From assembly GCF_024204665.1 (NCBI RefSeq), contig NZ_CP100355.1, forward strand, positions 744,001 through 808,000: a stretch of 64,000 nt of DNA, read 5' to 3'. Below are positions 17,305-25,698 of this stretch, one piece after another. The notes under the pieces are model-generated. The model saw nothing but the letters and a program-made list of their open reading frames with translations, was not told where the DNA came from and searched no databases. How positions within the stretch are numbered: position 1 is the first letter of the stretch; every line of letters begins with the position of its first letter. The stretch is from Natronosalvus rutilus (GTDB lineage Archaea; Halobacteriota; Halobacteria; Halobacteriales; Natrialbaceae). Both the position numbers and the translations under genes were made by a program.

Positions 17305-18234
17305 TTACATCGACCTCGCTTTGATCAGCAGTTCCTCGGCGTCGACCGACCCGTCGAGTTCCTCGACCTCGTCGGCCAGGACGTAGCGGCCGAAGGTCGG
17401 CCCCTCGATTCGGTAGTAGGTGCCGACGATCCGATCCCGGATCTCGTCGGCGACGACGGTCGTGTCGAGGGCGTCCATCGCCATGTCCTTGGCCTCCTCG
17501 AGGCTGATCCCCGTCAGCCCCTCGGTGGACTCGGCGTCGAAGATGACCTCGTGGGCGTCGAGGCCGTCGTCGACGACTCCCTTGATGCGGAGGTCGAAGT
17601 CACCCTCGACCTCGCCGTGATCTGGACAGCGCCCGTTCTGGAGGACGTAGGTGCAGTCCTCCTCGGGGCAGCGCTTGATGAGGCCGCTGCCGCTCTGCAT
17701 GTCGACGAGGGCACCCTCGATTTCGCTGGTGTCGTCGCCGACCTCGAGGTCCTCCTCGAGTTCCTCGACGATGGTCGTCGAGTTGAGCTTGACCGAGTAC
17801 CGGCCCTGGTACTCGTCGGTGACGACGTTACGAAGGTCGTAGACGCCGCCCTCCTCGAGGCTCGGAAGGTCGGATTTGGCCCACTTGGTGAACTTGATGG
17901 TGCCCGTCGGGTCGCCCAGGAGGCCGACCTGCGCGACGGAGTCGCTGCGGGGCTCCCAGAGTTCGATGACCTTGGCGGTGAGGTCGATCCACTCTTCGGG
18001 TTCGTCGACGTCCTCGACCTGGGCGCGCTCGCTGCCGCCGCTCGAGATGTCCTCGCGTTCGAGGCCGGCCTCGTCGAGGTAGTGCGTCGTCACGGATCGG
18101 CGAGCCTCGTCCATCGGGACTTTGTACTCGTCGACTAGCGTGGTGAGTCGCTTCTCGACGTCTTCGACCTCGAGGTCGATGTGGTCTGAAAACTGCGCGT
18201 GTATGTCTTCTGCGTGTTGGCGTACGTCGCTCAT
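17305..18234 (-). CDS. rpa3: Replication protein A, single-OB/zinc-finger type
   Basis: 309 residues. N-terminal helical region (about 1-50), then an OB-fold at about 65-165 (DLTAKVIELWEP, GTIKFTKWAKSDLPSL, YSVKLNSTTIVEEL), then a zinc finger with RCPEEDCTYVLQNGRCPDHG, followed by a second beta-rich domain. It binds single-stranded DNA in replication and repair. Operon with its RPA-associated partner immediately downstream. The length matches Haloferax RPA3 better than the longer RPA1. Confidence 0.85.
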   Translation of the reverse strand: MSDVRQHAEDIHAQFSDHIDLEVEDVEKRLTTLVDEYKVPMDEARRSVTTHYLDEAGLEREDISSGGSERAQVEDVDEPEEWIDLTAKVIELWEPRSDSVAQVGLLGDPTGTIKFTKWAKSDLPSLEEGGVYDLRNVVTDEYQGRYSVKLNSTTIVEELEEDLEVGDDTSEIEGALVDMQSGSGLIKRCPEEDCTYVLQNGRCPDHGEVEGDFDLRIKGVVDDGLDAHEVIFDAESTEGLTGISLEEAKDMAMDALDTTVVADEIRDRIVGTYYRIEGPTFGRYVLADEVEELDGSVDAEELLIKARSM

Positions 18235-18444
18235 CGGATCACGCCTCCTCTTGTGTATCCATGGGAGGCATACCGGTGTTCGTGCCCGATCGTATTTAAA
18301 CTGCCGCTACCGAAGTGAAAGTGGTCCTCGAGCGTGTTCGACGCGTCGCGTCAGTCGTCTTCGTCCTTGCTCCGGTCGAGAAAGAGACTCGAGCAGCTGC
18401 TCTGGCCAACAGTATATGTGTCCGGCCCACGAACGCTATCCACA

Positions 18445-18756
18445 ATGGCAGATCGGCGTCGACTCGAGCGGTTTCTGCGCTCGAAACTCGAGCAGGCGGG
18501 GACCCAGTACGCAGAGGTTCGTCGGTCGGCGGACGGGCAGCTCGAGGAGGCACGGGAGGCCTACCGCGTGGCGCGAAACGCGCGGAGCCTGCCGACGGAC
18601 GACGCGGGGCGGGCGAAGATCGTCTGCCGCCGACTTGCGGAGAAGCGAGCCGCGAAACTGGACGAGGAGTTCCGGCCGGCGTGTTACGAGGCGGACCACC
18701 CCGACTGCGAGGGGTGTGTCGAGGACGTCCACGAGGGGCGTATCGAGACGTGGTGA
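18445..18756 (+). CDS. Conserved haloarchaeal protein (DUF7091-like)
   Basis: 103 residues from the ATG at 18445; upstream in-frame starts lack family sequence. Strongly helical and basic at the front (RRRLERFLRSKLEQAG), with a Cys-containing tail ACYEADHPDCEGCVEDVHEG that could bind zinc. Conserved in haloarchaea as far as I recall; no function known. Converges on the membrane-protein gene at 18775 with an 18-bp gap. Confidence 0.7.
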   Translation: MADRRRLERFLRSKLEQAGTQYAEVRRSADGQLEEAREAYRVARNARSLPTDDAGRAKIVCRRLAEKRAAKLDEEFRPACYEADHPDCEGCVEDVHEGRIETW

Positions 18757-18774
18757 CTGCTCGAATACCCACTT

Positions 18775-19344
18775 TTAGTCGCTCTCGAGCCGCCCATATA
18801 CCCACTCGCCCAGCCGCGGGAACGCGAGGGCGGCGAGGGTGCTCGAGCCGATGGCCACGACGAGCGAGATAGGCGGAAACCCGACCCCTTCACCGAGGGC
18901 GGGGCTCCCGAACGCAATCGCGCTGAACACGAGGTTGTAATAGACGAACCGGAACACGACGAGCCACGGCGTGAGCGAGAGCCAGCCCCGAACGTCGGTT
19001 CCGAGTGGCCGGACCCAGCCGCCACGAATCCCGGCGGCGACCGCCGTCATCGTCAGCCAGGCGACGAGCATCGCGCTCGAGACGCCGTAGATGCGCGGGT
19101 CGGGCGAGAGGAAAGTCAGGGTGATCGCCGGCAGTCCCAGCACGGCGAGTTCCGCGAAGACGGTGGTCACGTCGTGGAGGTAGCGCCGAACCGGGGGCTT
19201 CTCGGCTCGAGCCAGCGTGCCGTGGCCGTACCAGGTGCGGCGCTCGCTCGAGTAGGCGGGACGGGTGGCCCGTCCGGGGGCTTGCTCTCGTCCCGGAGTC
19301 CGGTCGCGCCCGGGGGTCCGGTCTCGTCTCGACTCGCGCGTCAT
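18775..19344 (-). CDS. Membrane protein of unknown function
   Basis: 189 residues. The first 40 are a basic low-complexity stretch containing short near-repeats of RDRTPG type, mirrored by repeats in the DNA, so the true start could be later. Four hydrophobic segments follow (FAELAVLGLPAITLTFL, SAMLVAWLTMTAVAAGI, LVVFRFVYYNLVFSAIA, LVVAIGSSTLAALAF). No motif that I recognise. Confidence 0.6.
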   Translation of the reverse strand: MTRESRRDRTPGRDRTPGREQAPGRATRPAYSSERRTWYGHGTLARAEKPPVRRYLHDVTTVFAELAVLGLPAITLTFLSPDPRIYGVSSAMLVAWLTMTAVAAGIRGGWVRPLGTDVRGWLSLTPWLVVFRFVYYNLVFSAIAFGSPALGEGVGFPPISLVVAIGSSTLAALAFPRLGEWVYGRLESD

Positions 19345-19482
19345 CCTCGATGGCTACCACGACGAGACACAAATGCTGGTGGGGACGTCCTCACGAATCG
19401 CGAGGGGTGGGGAAGCGTCGAACGCTCCTCGATCGTCGCCCCCGGTGTCGACCGTCGAACTCGAGCGCTCCTTGATCGATCA

Positions 19483-20268
19483 CTAGCTCCGCAACAGCCC
19501 ACCGTCGATTGGCACTTCGACGCCGGTAACGAAACTCGCGTGCGGACTCGAGAGGAAGGCTACTACCTCCCCAAGTTCCTCGGGGTCGCCAATCCGTCCC
19601 ATCGGGATGTCGTTGGCCATCGCCTCGAGACCCGACTCGTAGTCCTCGTAGGTGCCGTTCTCGACGCGGGCTTCGATCAGTTCCTCGATGCGAGGCGTTT
19701 CGATGGTTCCCGGCAGAACCGCATTCGCCCGGATCTCGGGCGCGAACTCCCGCGAGACGGTCTTGACGAGGCCGATGACCGCCCGGCGGACCGCGTTCGA
19801 GAGCAAGAGGCCGTCGGCGACCTCCTGGACCGTCCGGGAGGTGACACAGACGATCGATCCCTCGTCGGACTCGAGCAGGTGCGGGTGGGCCTCCTCGATC
19901 GTCCAGACGACGCTCATCACCAGCAGGTCGTAGGCCTGGTACCACTCGCGCTCGCTCGTCTCCAGGAAGGTCGTGCTCGGTGGGCCGCCCGCGGAGGTGA
20001 CCAGGTGGTCGATGCCGCCGAAGGCCTCCGCGGTGGTCGCGACCAGGTCCGATACCTGATCTGGGTCCGTGAGGTCGGTCTGCTTCGCGAGTACCTCGCC
20101 GTCTCCCTGCGCATCGACGTGCTCGCGAGCCGTCTCGAGTCGTTCCTCGTTGCGCCCGCAGATGGCGACGTTCGCACCCTGTCGGGCGAGCACCGTCGCA
20201 CTCGCCAGGCCGAGGCCGCTCGAGGATGCCGTTACTAGTGCCGCGTTGCCGTCGACGTCGAGGTCCAT
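19483..20268 (-). CDS. Short-chain dehydrogenase/reductase with degenerate active site
   Basis: 261 residues from the ATG at 20266-20268. The Rossmann start is clear (TASSSGLGLASATVLARQG, ICGRNEERL, AGGPP) and the C-terminus GVEVPIDGGLLRS is typical of SDRs. At the catalytic position the Ser is kept (CVTSRTV), but the usual YxxxK is replaced by a segment reading LLLSNAVRRAV. I know of an SDR subgroup with this LSNAxR signature. So oxidoreductase activity of the classical kind is doubtful, while NAD(P) binding is likely. Confidence 0.8.
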   Translation of the reverse strand: MDLDVDGNAALVTASSSGLGLASATVLARQGANVAICGRNEERLETAREHVDAQGDGEVLAKQTDLTDPDQVSDLVATTAEAFGGIDHLVTSAGGPPSTTFLETSEREWYQAYDLLVMSVVWTIEEAHPHLLESDEGSIVCVTSRTVQEVADGLLLSNAVRRAVIGLVKTVSREFAPEIRANAVLPGTIETPRIEELIEARVENGTYEDYESGLEAMANDIPMGRIGDPEELGEVVAFLSSPHASFVTGVEVPIDGGLLRS

Positions 20269-20411
20269 GGGGCGACTACGCTCGCCGAGGACAAATCTCT
20301 CGGGGCCGTGGCAAGTCGGTTTGCAAGCCGGCAGTCGGGTACGGACTCGGATCGCTCGCGACCGGTCGTGATTCAATCTCGGAGAGTACCTCTACTTACG
20401 CTTCAGATGGT

Positions 20412-20473
20412 TCATAATCGGGTTCTCTGTCCGGAAGAGTAGGTCTGGTCTCTGCTCTGAGGGCCGATTATGA
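20412..20473. repeat. 62-bp segment bounded by 9-bp inverted repeats CATAATCGG/CCGATTATG
   Basis: CATAATCGG at 20412-20420 and CCGATTATG at 20465-20473 are exact complements facing each other. Further CCGATTATG copies lie at 20781 and 20961. Could be terminal repeats of a small element or chance pairing of a repeated word. Confidence 0.4.
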
Positions 20474-20636
20474 AGATAGTCTAGGGGAGATTATACGATG
20501 GCGATTTCATTCAAGAGTGTGATTCAATTCACAATCGACGAGTATGAGTCCTCTCGAGGCGATTCGTGGTCATTCACGTATGTTTTGATAATTGCCGACG
20601 CTGGTGGACGAACGAGCCTCGTTTCGTGATTAGGGC

Positions 20637-20876
20637 TTACAGAGTGAATCCCGGCCTCGAGGCGTCAAACGCGCACGACCGGTTCGAGATGCCCTCTATA
20701 GCCCGATTTCTCTCCAACGCTGTCTCAATCTCTTCAGCAAGTTCAGTAGCTTCTAAGACCTCAAAACCGATAGCAGGGAACCGATTATGAACTTTTGAAC
20801 CGTGTGCTGGAAGACCACAAACTCGACTCGAGTGGGAACGTGAGGTCCCTGTAGCGAAGGCTCTAAATCGCCGAAT
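20637..20876 (-). pseudogene. C-terminal coding relic ending at 20637
   Basis: Open for 79 codons on the minus strand between in-frame stops, with no ATG, GTG or TTG start. It reads VCGLPAHGSKVHNRFPAIG, then FEVLEATELAEEIETALE and ends SRPGFTL. The helical, low-complexity-free sequence and normal composition look like real protein. The heptapeptide KVHNRFP recurs in the minus-strand frame near 20956-20976 with different codons for F and P (TTC CCT against TTT CCG), which hints at protein-level conservation. Identity unknown. Confidence 0.35.
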
Positions 20877-21148
20877 CTAATTTCATGGAATGAATCTGAG
20901 GCGCTCTTCGTAACGTTTCTCTTCCTGGTCACCGCTAACCCGGAAAACGCAAGACGGAAACCGATTATGAACTTTTTGAGAACGTGGTTTCCCTCTTTTC
21001 GGGCCGCTCATATTCTTTCTCTTCCTCTTACTCACGCCTGCCGCTGCTTTTGGAAGCCATCTCGAGCGATAACCACCCAACTCCGGGACCTCTTCCTAGA
21101 TTCGTCCATAGGCCACCTCTACACATATCTTCCGGACCTTTACCGTGG

Positions 21149-21175
21149 TTATGGGATGAACAGGCGCAAAACCTC
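21149..21175 (+). repeat. 27-bp dispersed repeat, copy B
   Basis: Identical over 27 bases to the minus strand of 3174-3200. It lies at the edge of the low-GC stretch, shortly before the Tfx-like regulator's 3' end. Confidence 0.7.
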
Positions 21176-21253
21176 GCCGTTCATAGTGGTTGAACAGGGT
21201 CGTCGCACGAGCATGGTCGTCGTGGGTCTCGAATCGCTCGACGGCGCGCTCGC

Positions 21254-21712
21254 TCAGTCGGACTGACGAACCCGAACCGATCCACCGCTCGTAACCCCAA
21301 CGACGAGGTCCGTCGCTACCTGTCGACCCGTCACCGCGTCGCCCGCGGCGTCCGAAACCACCTTCATCAGGTCCGGCGCGGTGTACTCGACCTTGACGCC
21401 CGCCTCATCACAGGCTGCATAGACCGCCTCGGGGACGTCGTAGAGGTCCGTTCCCGCTTCGACTTGCACGCGAACCGGCGCTCGCAACGCCTCGGCGAAC
21501 GCGATGGTCTCGCGCGCGCGCTCGAGGTTGTCGCGGGCGCTCCCCTCGACCGAGGAGACGTTGGCGCGAGAGGTCCCGAGTGCGTCGGCAATCGACGCCT
21601 GGGAGAAGCCACGCTCGCGGAGCGCCAGCACCTGGGCCTGGCGGTGGGTGAGGACGCTCGCCTCGGGGTCGAAGCCGACCTCCTCGAGGATTTCCTCGGC
21701 GTCCTCGATCAC
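21254..21712 (-). CDS. Tfx-family DNA-binding regulator
   Basis: 152 residues. Residues 20-65, VLTHRQAQVLALRERGFSQ and IADALGTSRANVSSVEGSA, form the helix-turn-helix typical of Tfx, which has the T-x-R-Q-x2-VL signature of sigma-70 region-4-like domains. The C-terminal half (VRVQVEAGTDLYDVPEAVY, TGRQVATDLVVGVTS) is the Tfx-specific domain. Tfx of Methanothermobacter activates the molybdenum formylmethanofuran dehydrogenase operon; in haloarchaea the target is unknown. The gene is isolated. Confidence 0.85.
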   Translation of the reverse strand: MIEDAEEILEEVGFDPEASVLTHRQAQVLALRERGFSQASIADALGTSRANVSSVEGSARDNLERARETIAFAEALRAPVRVQVEAGTDLYDVPEAVYAACDEAGVKVEYTAPDLMKVVSDAAGDAVTGRQVATDLVVGVTSGGSVRVRQSD

Positions 21713-21906
21713 GGTCGATACCCCCTCGACTCGACGGCGGCCGTTGCGGCCGTGATCGCGTCCATACCCGACCTAGGTGAGGGGACCCCCAAAGCGTCTC
21801 CGGTCGCTGGGCGGTCTGTGGGGCCCCGTCGCTGGACTCGCCACCTTCGAACCCCGCCGCCGCACTCGCAACCTTCAACCGTCCTCTTCAGAAACTTGAG
21901 GTGAGA

Positions 21907-22440
21907 ATGAACCGTCCGCTCGGCCTAGACCCATTTGCCACCCAGTCACGACGTGCACACGCGCTGACCGTCCTCGGCGGGATCGCGGTCTGTCTCCTCG
22001 CGTACTTCGGGGCTGTGGCCGCCGTCTACGGCGACCTCTCGGTGCTCACGCTCGAGTCGAATATCGGCGCACAACGGGTGGGCGGCGCGGTCGCGGGCGT
22101 CGCCGTCTGGACGTACTTCTCGCTCGCGTTCGTCCGCGGCTACGGTGGGCCGGTGTTGAACGTGCTCCCGTACCCGGTCGCGGTCGTCGTCCTCGCGCCG
22201 TTTCCGGCGCGGTGGCTCCTGTTCGGCCCCGACGTCTCCGGCCTCCGATCCAGGTTCGTCGGCTTCTTCGTATTCGAGCCGCTGATCACGACCGGGATCG
22301 CGGTTCTTCCGGGACTGGCCGCCTGCACCGTCGTCCTGACGGCCTGGGCATCGCTGATTGGAGACGAGGCTCGAGAGCGGTGGGAACGGCGCCACCTCAC
22401 GCGCGAGTTCTACGATGCGTTCGTCGACGTCGAGGAGTGA
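21907..22440 (+). CDS. Four-helix membrane protein of unknown function
   Basis: 177 residues from the ATG at 21907 (a GTG two codons earlier is possible). Hydrophobic segments: LTVLGGIAVCLLAYFGAVAA, VGGAVAGVAVWTYFSLAF, LPYPVAVVVLAPFPARWLL and LPGLAACTVVLTAWASLI. The tail is charged and cytoplasmic-looking (ARERWERRHLTREFYDAF). Not recognised beyond haloarchaeal conservation. Confidence 0.6.
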   Translation: MNRPLGLDPFATQSRRAHALTVLGGIAVCLLAYFGAVAAVYGDLSVLTLESNIGAQRVGGAVAGVAVWTYFSLAFVRGYGGPVLNVLPYPVAVVVLAPFPARWLLFGPDVSGLRSRFVGFFVFEPLITTGIAVLPGLAACTVVLTAWASLIGDEARERWERRHLTREFYDAFVDVEE

Positions 22441-22571
22441 TGATGGTCCTACTCGAGGCGAGATCTCGAGGAGGAAGTACGTTCGCTCCAAACGAGTCGG
22501 GGAACGAGCCTCGCAGCAAAAGTTTCGAAAAACGCAGCTCGAGGAGACGAATAACTGGCCCGTTTGGCCGT

Positions 22572-22913
22572 TCAGGGCCGCGTCGTCGCCCACACCGCCG
22601 TCAGCGCCAGCATCGTCGCCGGCAGGAGTGGGAGGATCAACAGCGCGAACCAGTAGTCCATGTCCGGCGGCGTCAGCAGGATGAGGCCGGGGGCGACGAT
22701 GAAGGCGAGGACGATCATTCCGACGAGCACCCAGCCACGACGGCCGAACTCACGGTCGCCCGCCTCGGGATGAATCGGTCGCTCGAGCCAGGCGTCGTCG
22801 TTCGAGTCGTCGTCGGCGTCCGCGCTCCCCTTCTGGTTGTCCGCGGTACGCCGACCCTCTCGGTCGAACGCGCTCGGATCGTGGACGTAGCCGCCATCGT
22901 CGCTCGAGGTCAC
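22572..22913 (-). CDS. Small two-helix membrane protein
   Basis: 113 residues. An acidic N-terminal half (SADADDDSNDDAW) and two hydrophobic segments in the C-terminal half (WVLVGMIVLAFIVAPGLILL and WFALLILPLLPATMLALTAV). The hairpin with an acidic cytoplasmic tail is a frequent haloarchaeal layout. No function known; neighbours give no clue. Confidence 0.65.
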   Translation of the reverse strand: MTSSDDGGYVHDPSAFDREGRRTADNQKGSADADDDSNDDAWLERPIHPEAGDREFGRRGWVLVGMIVLAFIVAPGLILLTPPDMDYWFALLILPLLPATMLALTAVWATTRP

Positions 22914-23014
22914 GTGCGAGTGTTACAAGCGCGTCCGCATAGCCCTCACGGTTCTCGTTCGCACGTCAGGGCCGATCTTCGACTTTTCGTCTGTCCATTA
23001 CGGCCTGTCTTCGG

Positions 23015-24058
23015 CTACTCGAGTTCGCTATCCGGCCGAACGACGACCTTCCCGAACCCTTCGCGGCCTTCAAGGAGGGCGTGGGCGCGGTCAGTCTCGC
23101 TCATCGGGAGCACCTCGCGGACGGCGGGCTCGAACGTGCCGTCCCAGACGAGTTCCATCACGTCGTCGACCTGGCCGGGGGTGGCCATCGTCGAGCCCAG
23201 GATCGTGAGCTGGTTCCAGAAGATGCGGGGGATGTCGGTCTCGGGGTTCGGCCCGGCGGTGCCGCCGCAGGTGACGAGGCGCCCGCCCTTCGCGAGGCTC
23301 CGGATGGAGTCGCGCCAGGTACCGGCGCCGATGTAGTCGACGACGACGTCGACGCCGCGCTTGCCGGTCTCTGTGCGCACCCAGTCGGCGAAGTTCTCCT
23401 CCTCGTAGTCGACGACGTGGTCGGCGCCGTGGGCCTCGGCGTATCGCAGTTTCTCCTCGCTGCTTCCGGTGGCGTACACCTCCGCGCCCGCGTGGGCGGC
23501 GATCTGGAGGGCGGCGTGGCCGACGCCGCCACTGGCACCCAGCACGAGCACGGACTCGCCGGCCGAGAGATCCGCGCGGTCGATCAGCATGCGCCAGGCG
23601 GTCTGGAAGACGAGGGTGGTCGACCCCGCGGTCACCCAGTCGACGCCCTCGGGAACGGGAATCAGGTTGTCCTGGGGGACGGCGGCGTACTCGGCGTGGA
23701 CGCCGGGGACGTGCTCCCCGATGACGTGGTAGGAGACACAGAGCGGGTACTCCCCGCGTCGACAGAACTCACACTCGCCACAGGAGACGCCCGCGGAGAG
23801 GGCGACCCGGTCGCCTTCCTCGAACCGGGTGACGGCCTCGCCGGTGTCGACGACGACCCCCGCCGCGTCGCTGCCGGGGACGTGAGGCAGCTCGAGGTCG
23901 AGTCCGGGAAGCCCGCGACGGGTCCAGACGTCGAGGTGGTTGAGCGCGCCTGCCTTCACGTCGATGAGCACGTCCTCGGGGCCGACGTCGGGGTCGGGAA
24001 CCTCGGCGTACTCGATCACGTCGGTGTCTCCGTGGCCGGTGAAGGTGACAGCCTGCAT
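23015..24058 (-). CDS. Zinc-containing MDR-family NAD(P)H-dependent reductase (alcohol dehydrogenase-like)
   Basis: 347 residues. Structural zinc lobe with four Cys (C93, C96, C99, C107 in CGECEFCRRGEYPLC) and the nucleotide-binding stretch LVLGASGGVGHAALQIAAH near residue 170. The catalytic-zinc ligands of true alcohol dehydrogenases are not conserved: the usual Cys is replaced in GALNHLDVW, and GHE reads GSD. That points to quinone-oxidoreductase-like or enoyl-reductase-like chemistry rather than classical ADH activity. Substrate unknown. The gene stands alone. Confidence 0.8.
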   Translation of the reverse strand: MQAVTFTGHGDTDVIEYAEVPDPDVGPEDVLIDVKAGALNHLDVWTRRGLPGLDLELPHVPGSDAAGVVVDTGEAVTRFEEGDRVALSAGVSCGECEFCRRGEYPLCVSYHVIGEHVPGVHAEYAAVPQDNLIPVPEGVDWVTAGSTTLVFQTAWRMLIDRADLSAGESVLVLGASGGVGHAALQIAAHAGAEVYATGSSEEKLRYAEAHGADHVVDYEEENFADWVRTETGKRGVDVVVDYIGAGTWRDSIRSLAKGGRLVTCGGTAGPNPETDIPRIFWNQLTILGSTMATPGQVDDVMELVWDGTFEPAVREVLPMSETDRAHALLEGREGFGKVVVRPDSELE

Positions 24059-24115
24059 ACGGTGGTCAACGCGGGAGTTCGTGAAAAGTCGTTCGTCACC
24101 CGCTGATGCTCATTC

Positions 24116-24562
24116 TCAGTGGCTGTCGCCGGGACGGTGTTTTCCCCGCCGCGAGACGAACAACGTCTCTCGAGGCAGCGACACCCGCTCGACGGGTACC
24201 AGCGGCGGGTCGCCGCCCAGCGTCGTGAACAGTAAGTCGGCATCAACCGCGCGAGCGACCTCGAGCACCGGCCGGTGTAGTTCCGGTGGGAGGTTCAGCG
24301 CGTAGATGGCGTCGGCGTCAGCATAGGTCTCGAGGTCGGGATCGGTGACGTCGTCGATCACGAACCGTACTCCCTCGGGAGTCTCGCGCAGGTGAACGTC
24401 CGTCGCGACGACCGCACACCCGGTCTCGAGGAGCGCCTCGGCGATCGCCGTGCGCCGTCCGATTCCGACCTCGAGCAGTCGCTCGTAAGTCTCGAGTTCT
24501 CCCACGAGCGCGTCCCGGTTCTGGGGCCGGTCTCTGTCTCGGTCCCGGTGAAAGCGTACCAC
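24116..24562 (-). CDS. UPF0146 family protein (Rossmann, methyltransferase-like fold)
   Basis: 148 residues from a GTG at 24560-24562 giving a start before RFHRDRDRDRPQNRDAL; no ATG fits. The family core ERLLEVGIGRRTAIAEAL resembles SAM-binding motif I, followed by CAVVATDVHL and DADAIYALNLPPELHRPVL, as in archaeal UPF0146 proteins. These have a truncated methyltransferase-like fold and no proven activity. It is divergent from archaemetzincin with only 39 bp between the starts, so the two probably share a promoter region. Confidence 0.75.
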   Translation of the reverse strand: MVRFHRDRDRDRPQNRDALVGELETYERLLEVGIGRRTAIAEALLETGCAVVATDVHLRETPEGVRFVIDDVTDPDLETYADADAIYALNLPPELHRPVLEVARAVDADLLFTTLGGDPPLVPVERVSLPRETLFVSRRGKHRPGDSH

Positions 24563-24601
24563 GGCGGGACGTTTATGCTGGGGGGCGCCATAGACGTTGC
24601 C

Positions 24602-25123
24602 ATGCTCGTCGACATCGTGCCGGTCGGGTCCGTTCCCGCGAACGTCAAGCGGGAGGCCTCCGCGGCGCTCCGGTCGGTCTACGACTGCGACGTCACGGTC
24701 AACGATGCCCAGTCGATCCCGAACGGCGCGTACGACTCCGGGCGCAACCAGTACAGCGCCGAGACGTTCATCCAGCTGGCCGAGCGCGTCGGCCGGGGCG
24801 AGAAGAACATCGCCGTCACCCCCCACGACCTCTTCTACCGCCGGCGCAACTACGTCTTCGGCCTCGCCTACCTCGACGGAAGCGGCAGCGTCGTCTCGAC
24901 CTATCGCCTGCAGACCTCGAGCGACGGCGGCTTCTCGAACAAGAGCGCGAGCGACATCTTCCAGGACCGTATCCGCAAGGAGATTGTCCACGAAATCGGC
25001 CACACCTACGGGCTCGAACACTGTGACAACCAGCGCTGCGTGATGAACTTCTCGCCCACGGTCCGGGAGGTCGACATCAAGGAAGAACACCTCTGTGGGA
25101 GCTGTCAGCGGTTGATCGGTTGA
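24602..25123 (+). CDS. amzA: Archaemetzincin, zinc metalloprotease
   Basis: 173 residues, starting at MLVDIVPVG. It carries the full archaemetzincin signature HEIGHTYGLEHCDNQRCVM: the HExxHxxGxxH zinc ligands and catalytic Glu, then the Cys residues and the Met-turn, followed by CGSC, which completes a second, structural zinc site. Family members are small soluble proteases of unknown physiological substrate. Confidence 0.92.
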   Translation: MLVDIVPVGSVPANVKREASAALRSVYDCDVTVNDAQSIPNGAYDSGRNQYSAETFIQLAERVGRGEKNIAVTPHDLFYRRRNYVFGLAYLDGSGSVVSTYRLQTSSDGGFSNKSASDIFQDRIRKEIVHEIGHTYGLEHCDNQRCVMNFSPTVREVDIKEEHLCGSCQRLIG

Positions 25124-25249
25124 TTCGGCCTCGCTCGCGAGTGCGTCCTCGGCATCCTCGGTGAGTTCACGGCGTAATCCGCGAATCTGCGCACCCGCAG
25201 GGCAATAGCCGGGAACAGGCTTATCTTCCTCTCGAACGTACACTCACTC

Positions 25250-25501
25250 ATGGTGAGAGATAGACTCGTCCGTGCCATGAGCCGCGCACGCTACGCCGCG
25301 ATGGGCGCCGCCGTCGGCGCCTTCCTGGGTGGACTACTGGGCAAACAGACCGCGAGCACCGGGGCCGCCCTCGGCGCGCTGGTCGGCGCGACCTTCGGCG
25401 AACATCGTCCGACCGTCCAGTCGCGCTTCGACGAACTGAAATCCGGCAGTGGGTCCAACGTTCGCGGACTGCGGTCTCGAGGTACCGACGTCGAGGAGTA
25501 A
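25250..25501 (+). CDS. Small glycine-zipper protein
   Basis: 83 residues. Centre with regularly spaced Gly and Ala (MGAAVGAFLGGLLGKQ, TGAALGALVGATFGEH), the glycine-zipper pattern of membrane-inserting helices, followed by a charged tail. Probably membrane associated. An oligo-T run follows about 47 bp past the stop. Confidence 0.6.
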   Translation: MVRDRLVRAMSRARYAAMGAAVGAFLGGLLGKQTASTGAALGALVGATFGEHRPTVQSRFDELKSGSGSNVRGLRSRGTDVEE

Positions 25502-25548
25502 CGAGACAGACGAGAGACGGCCGCACGGCCGAACACGAGAACCAGACG

Positions 25549-25554
25549 TTTTTT
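25549..25554 (+). terminator. Oligo-T terminator candidate
   Basis: Run of six T about 47 bp after the glycine-zipper gene in GC-rich DNA. Reasonable archaeal terminator; not tested. Confidence 0.35.
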
Positions 25555-25587
25555 GGACAGCCTCGCTCTCCAGTTTCTCTATTCTCG

Positions 25588-25652
25588 AGTCAACGCAATA
25601 GCGACTGCTGAAAGATCTTCAGTCAACGCGAGAGCACCTGCTGAGAGTCTCG
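25588..25652. repeat. Two imperfect 33-bp tandem repeats
   Basis: AGTCAACGC(A/G)A(T/G)AGC... begins at 25588 and again at 25621, with shared CTGCTGA at the same offset. It lies between the convergent ends of the glycine-zipper gene and ABCE1. Confidence 0.55.
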
Positions 25653-25698
25653 ACCTCGAGCGTAAAATTCGAATCACGAAGAAATCAGACGGCGTCGA

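Larger units (their letters stand above)
20269..21253. other. Gene-poor, lower-GC stretch with short repeats and coding relics
   Basis: Nearly 1 kb without a convincing intact gene. It contains at least four copies of CCGATTATG or its complement (20412-20420, 20465-20473, 20781-20789, 20961-20969), a 27-bp repeat shared with 3174-3200, and at least one open stretch on the minus strand that looks like a C-terminal protein remnant (20637-20876). Third codon positions in that remnant are AT-rich, unlike the neighbours. The likeliest reading is a decayed mobile or acquired segment. Confidence 0.6.

Noticed and set aside
20883-21080. 65-residue minus-strand frame with KVHNRFP
   Set aside because: Not reported as a gene: weak TTG start, basic low-complexity front and no family. 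Kept only as part of the relic finding.
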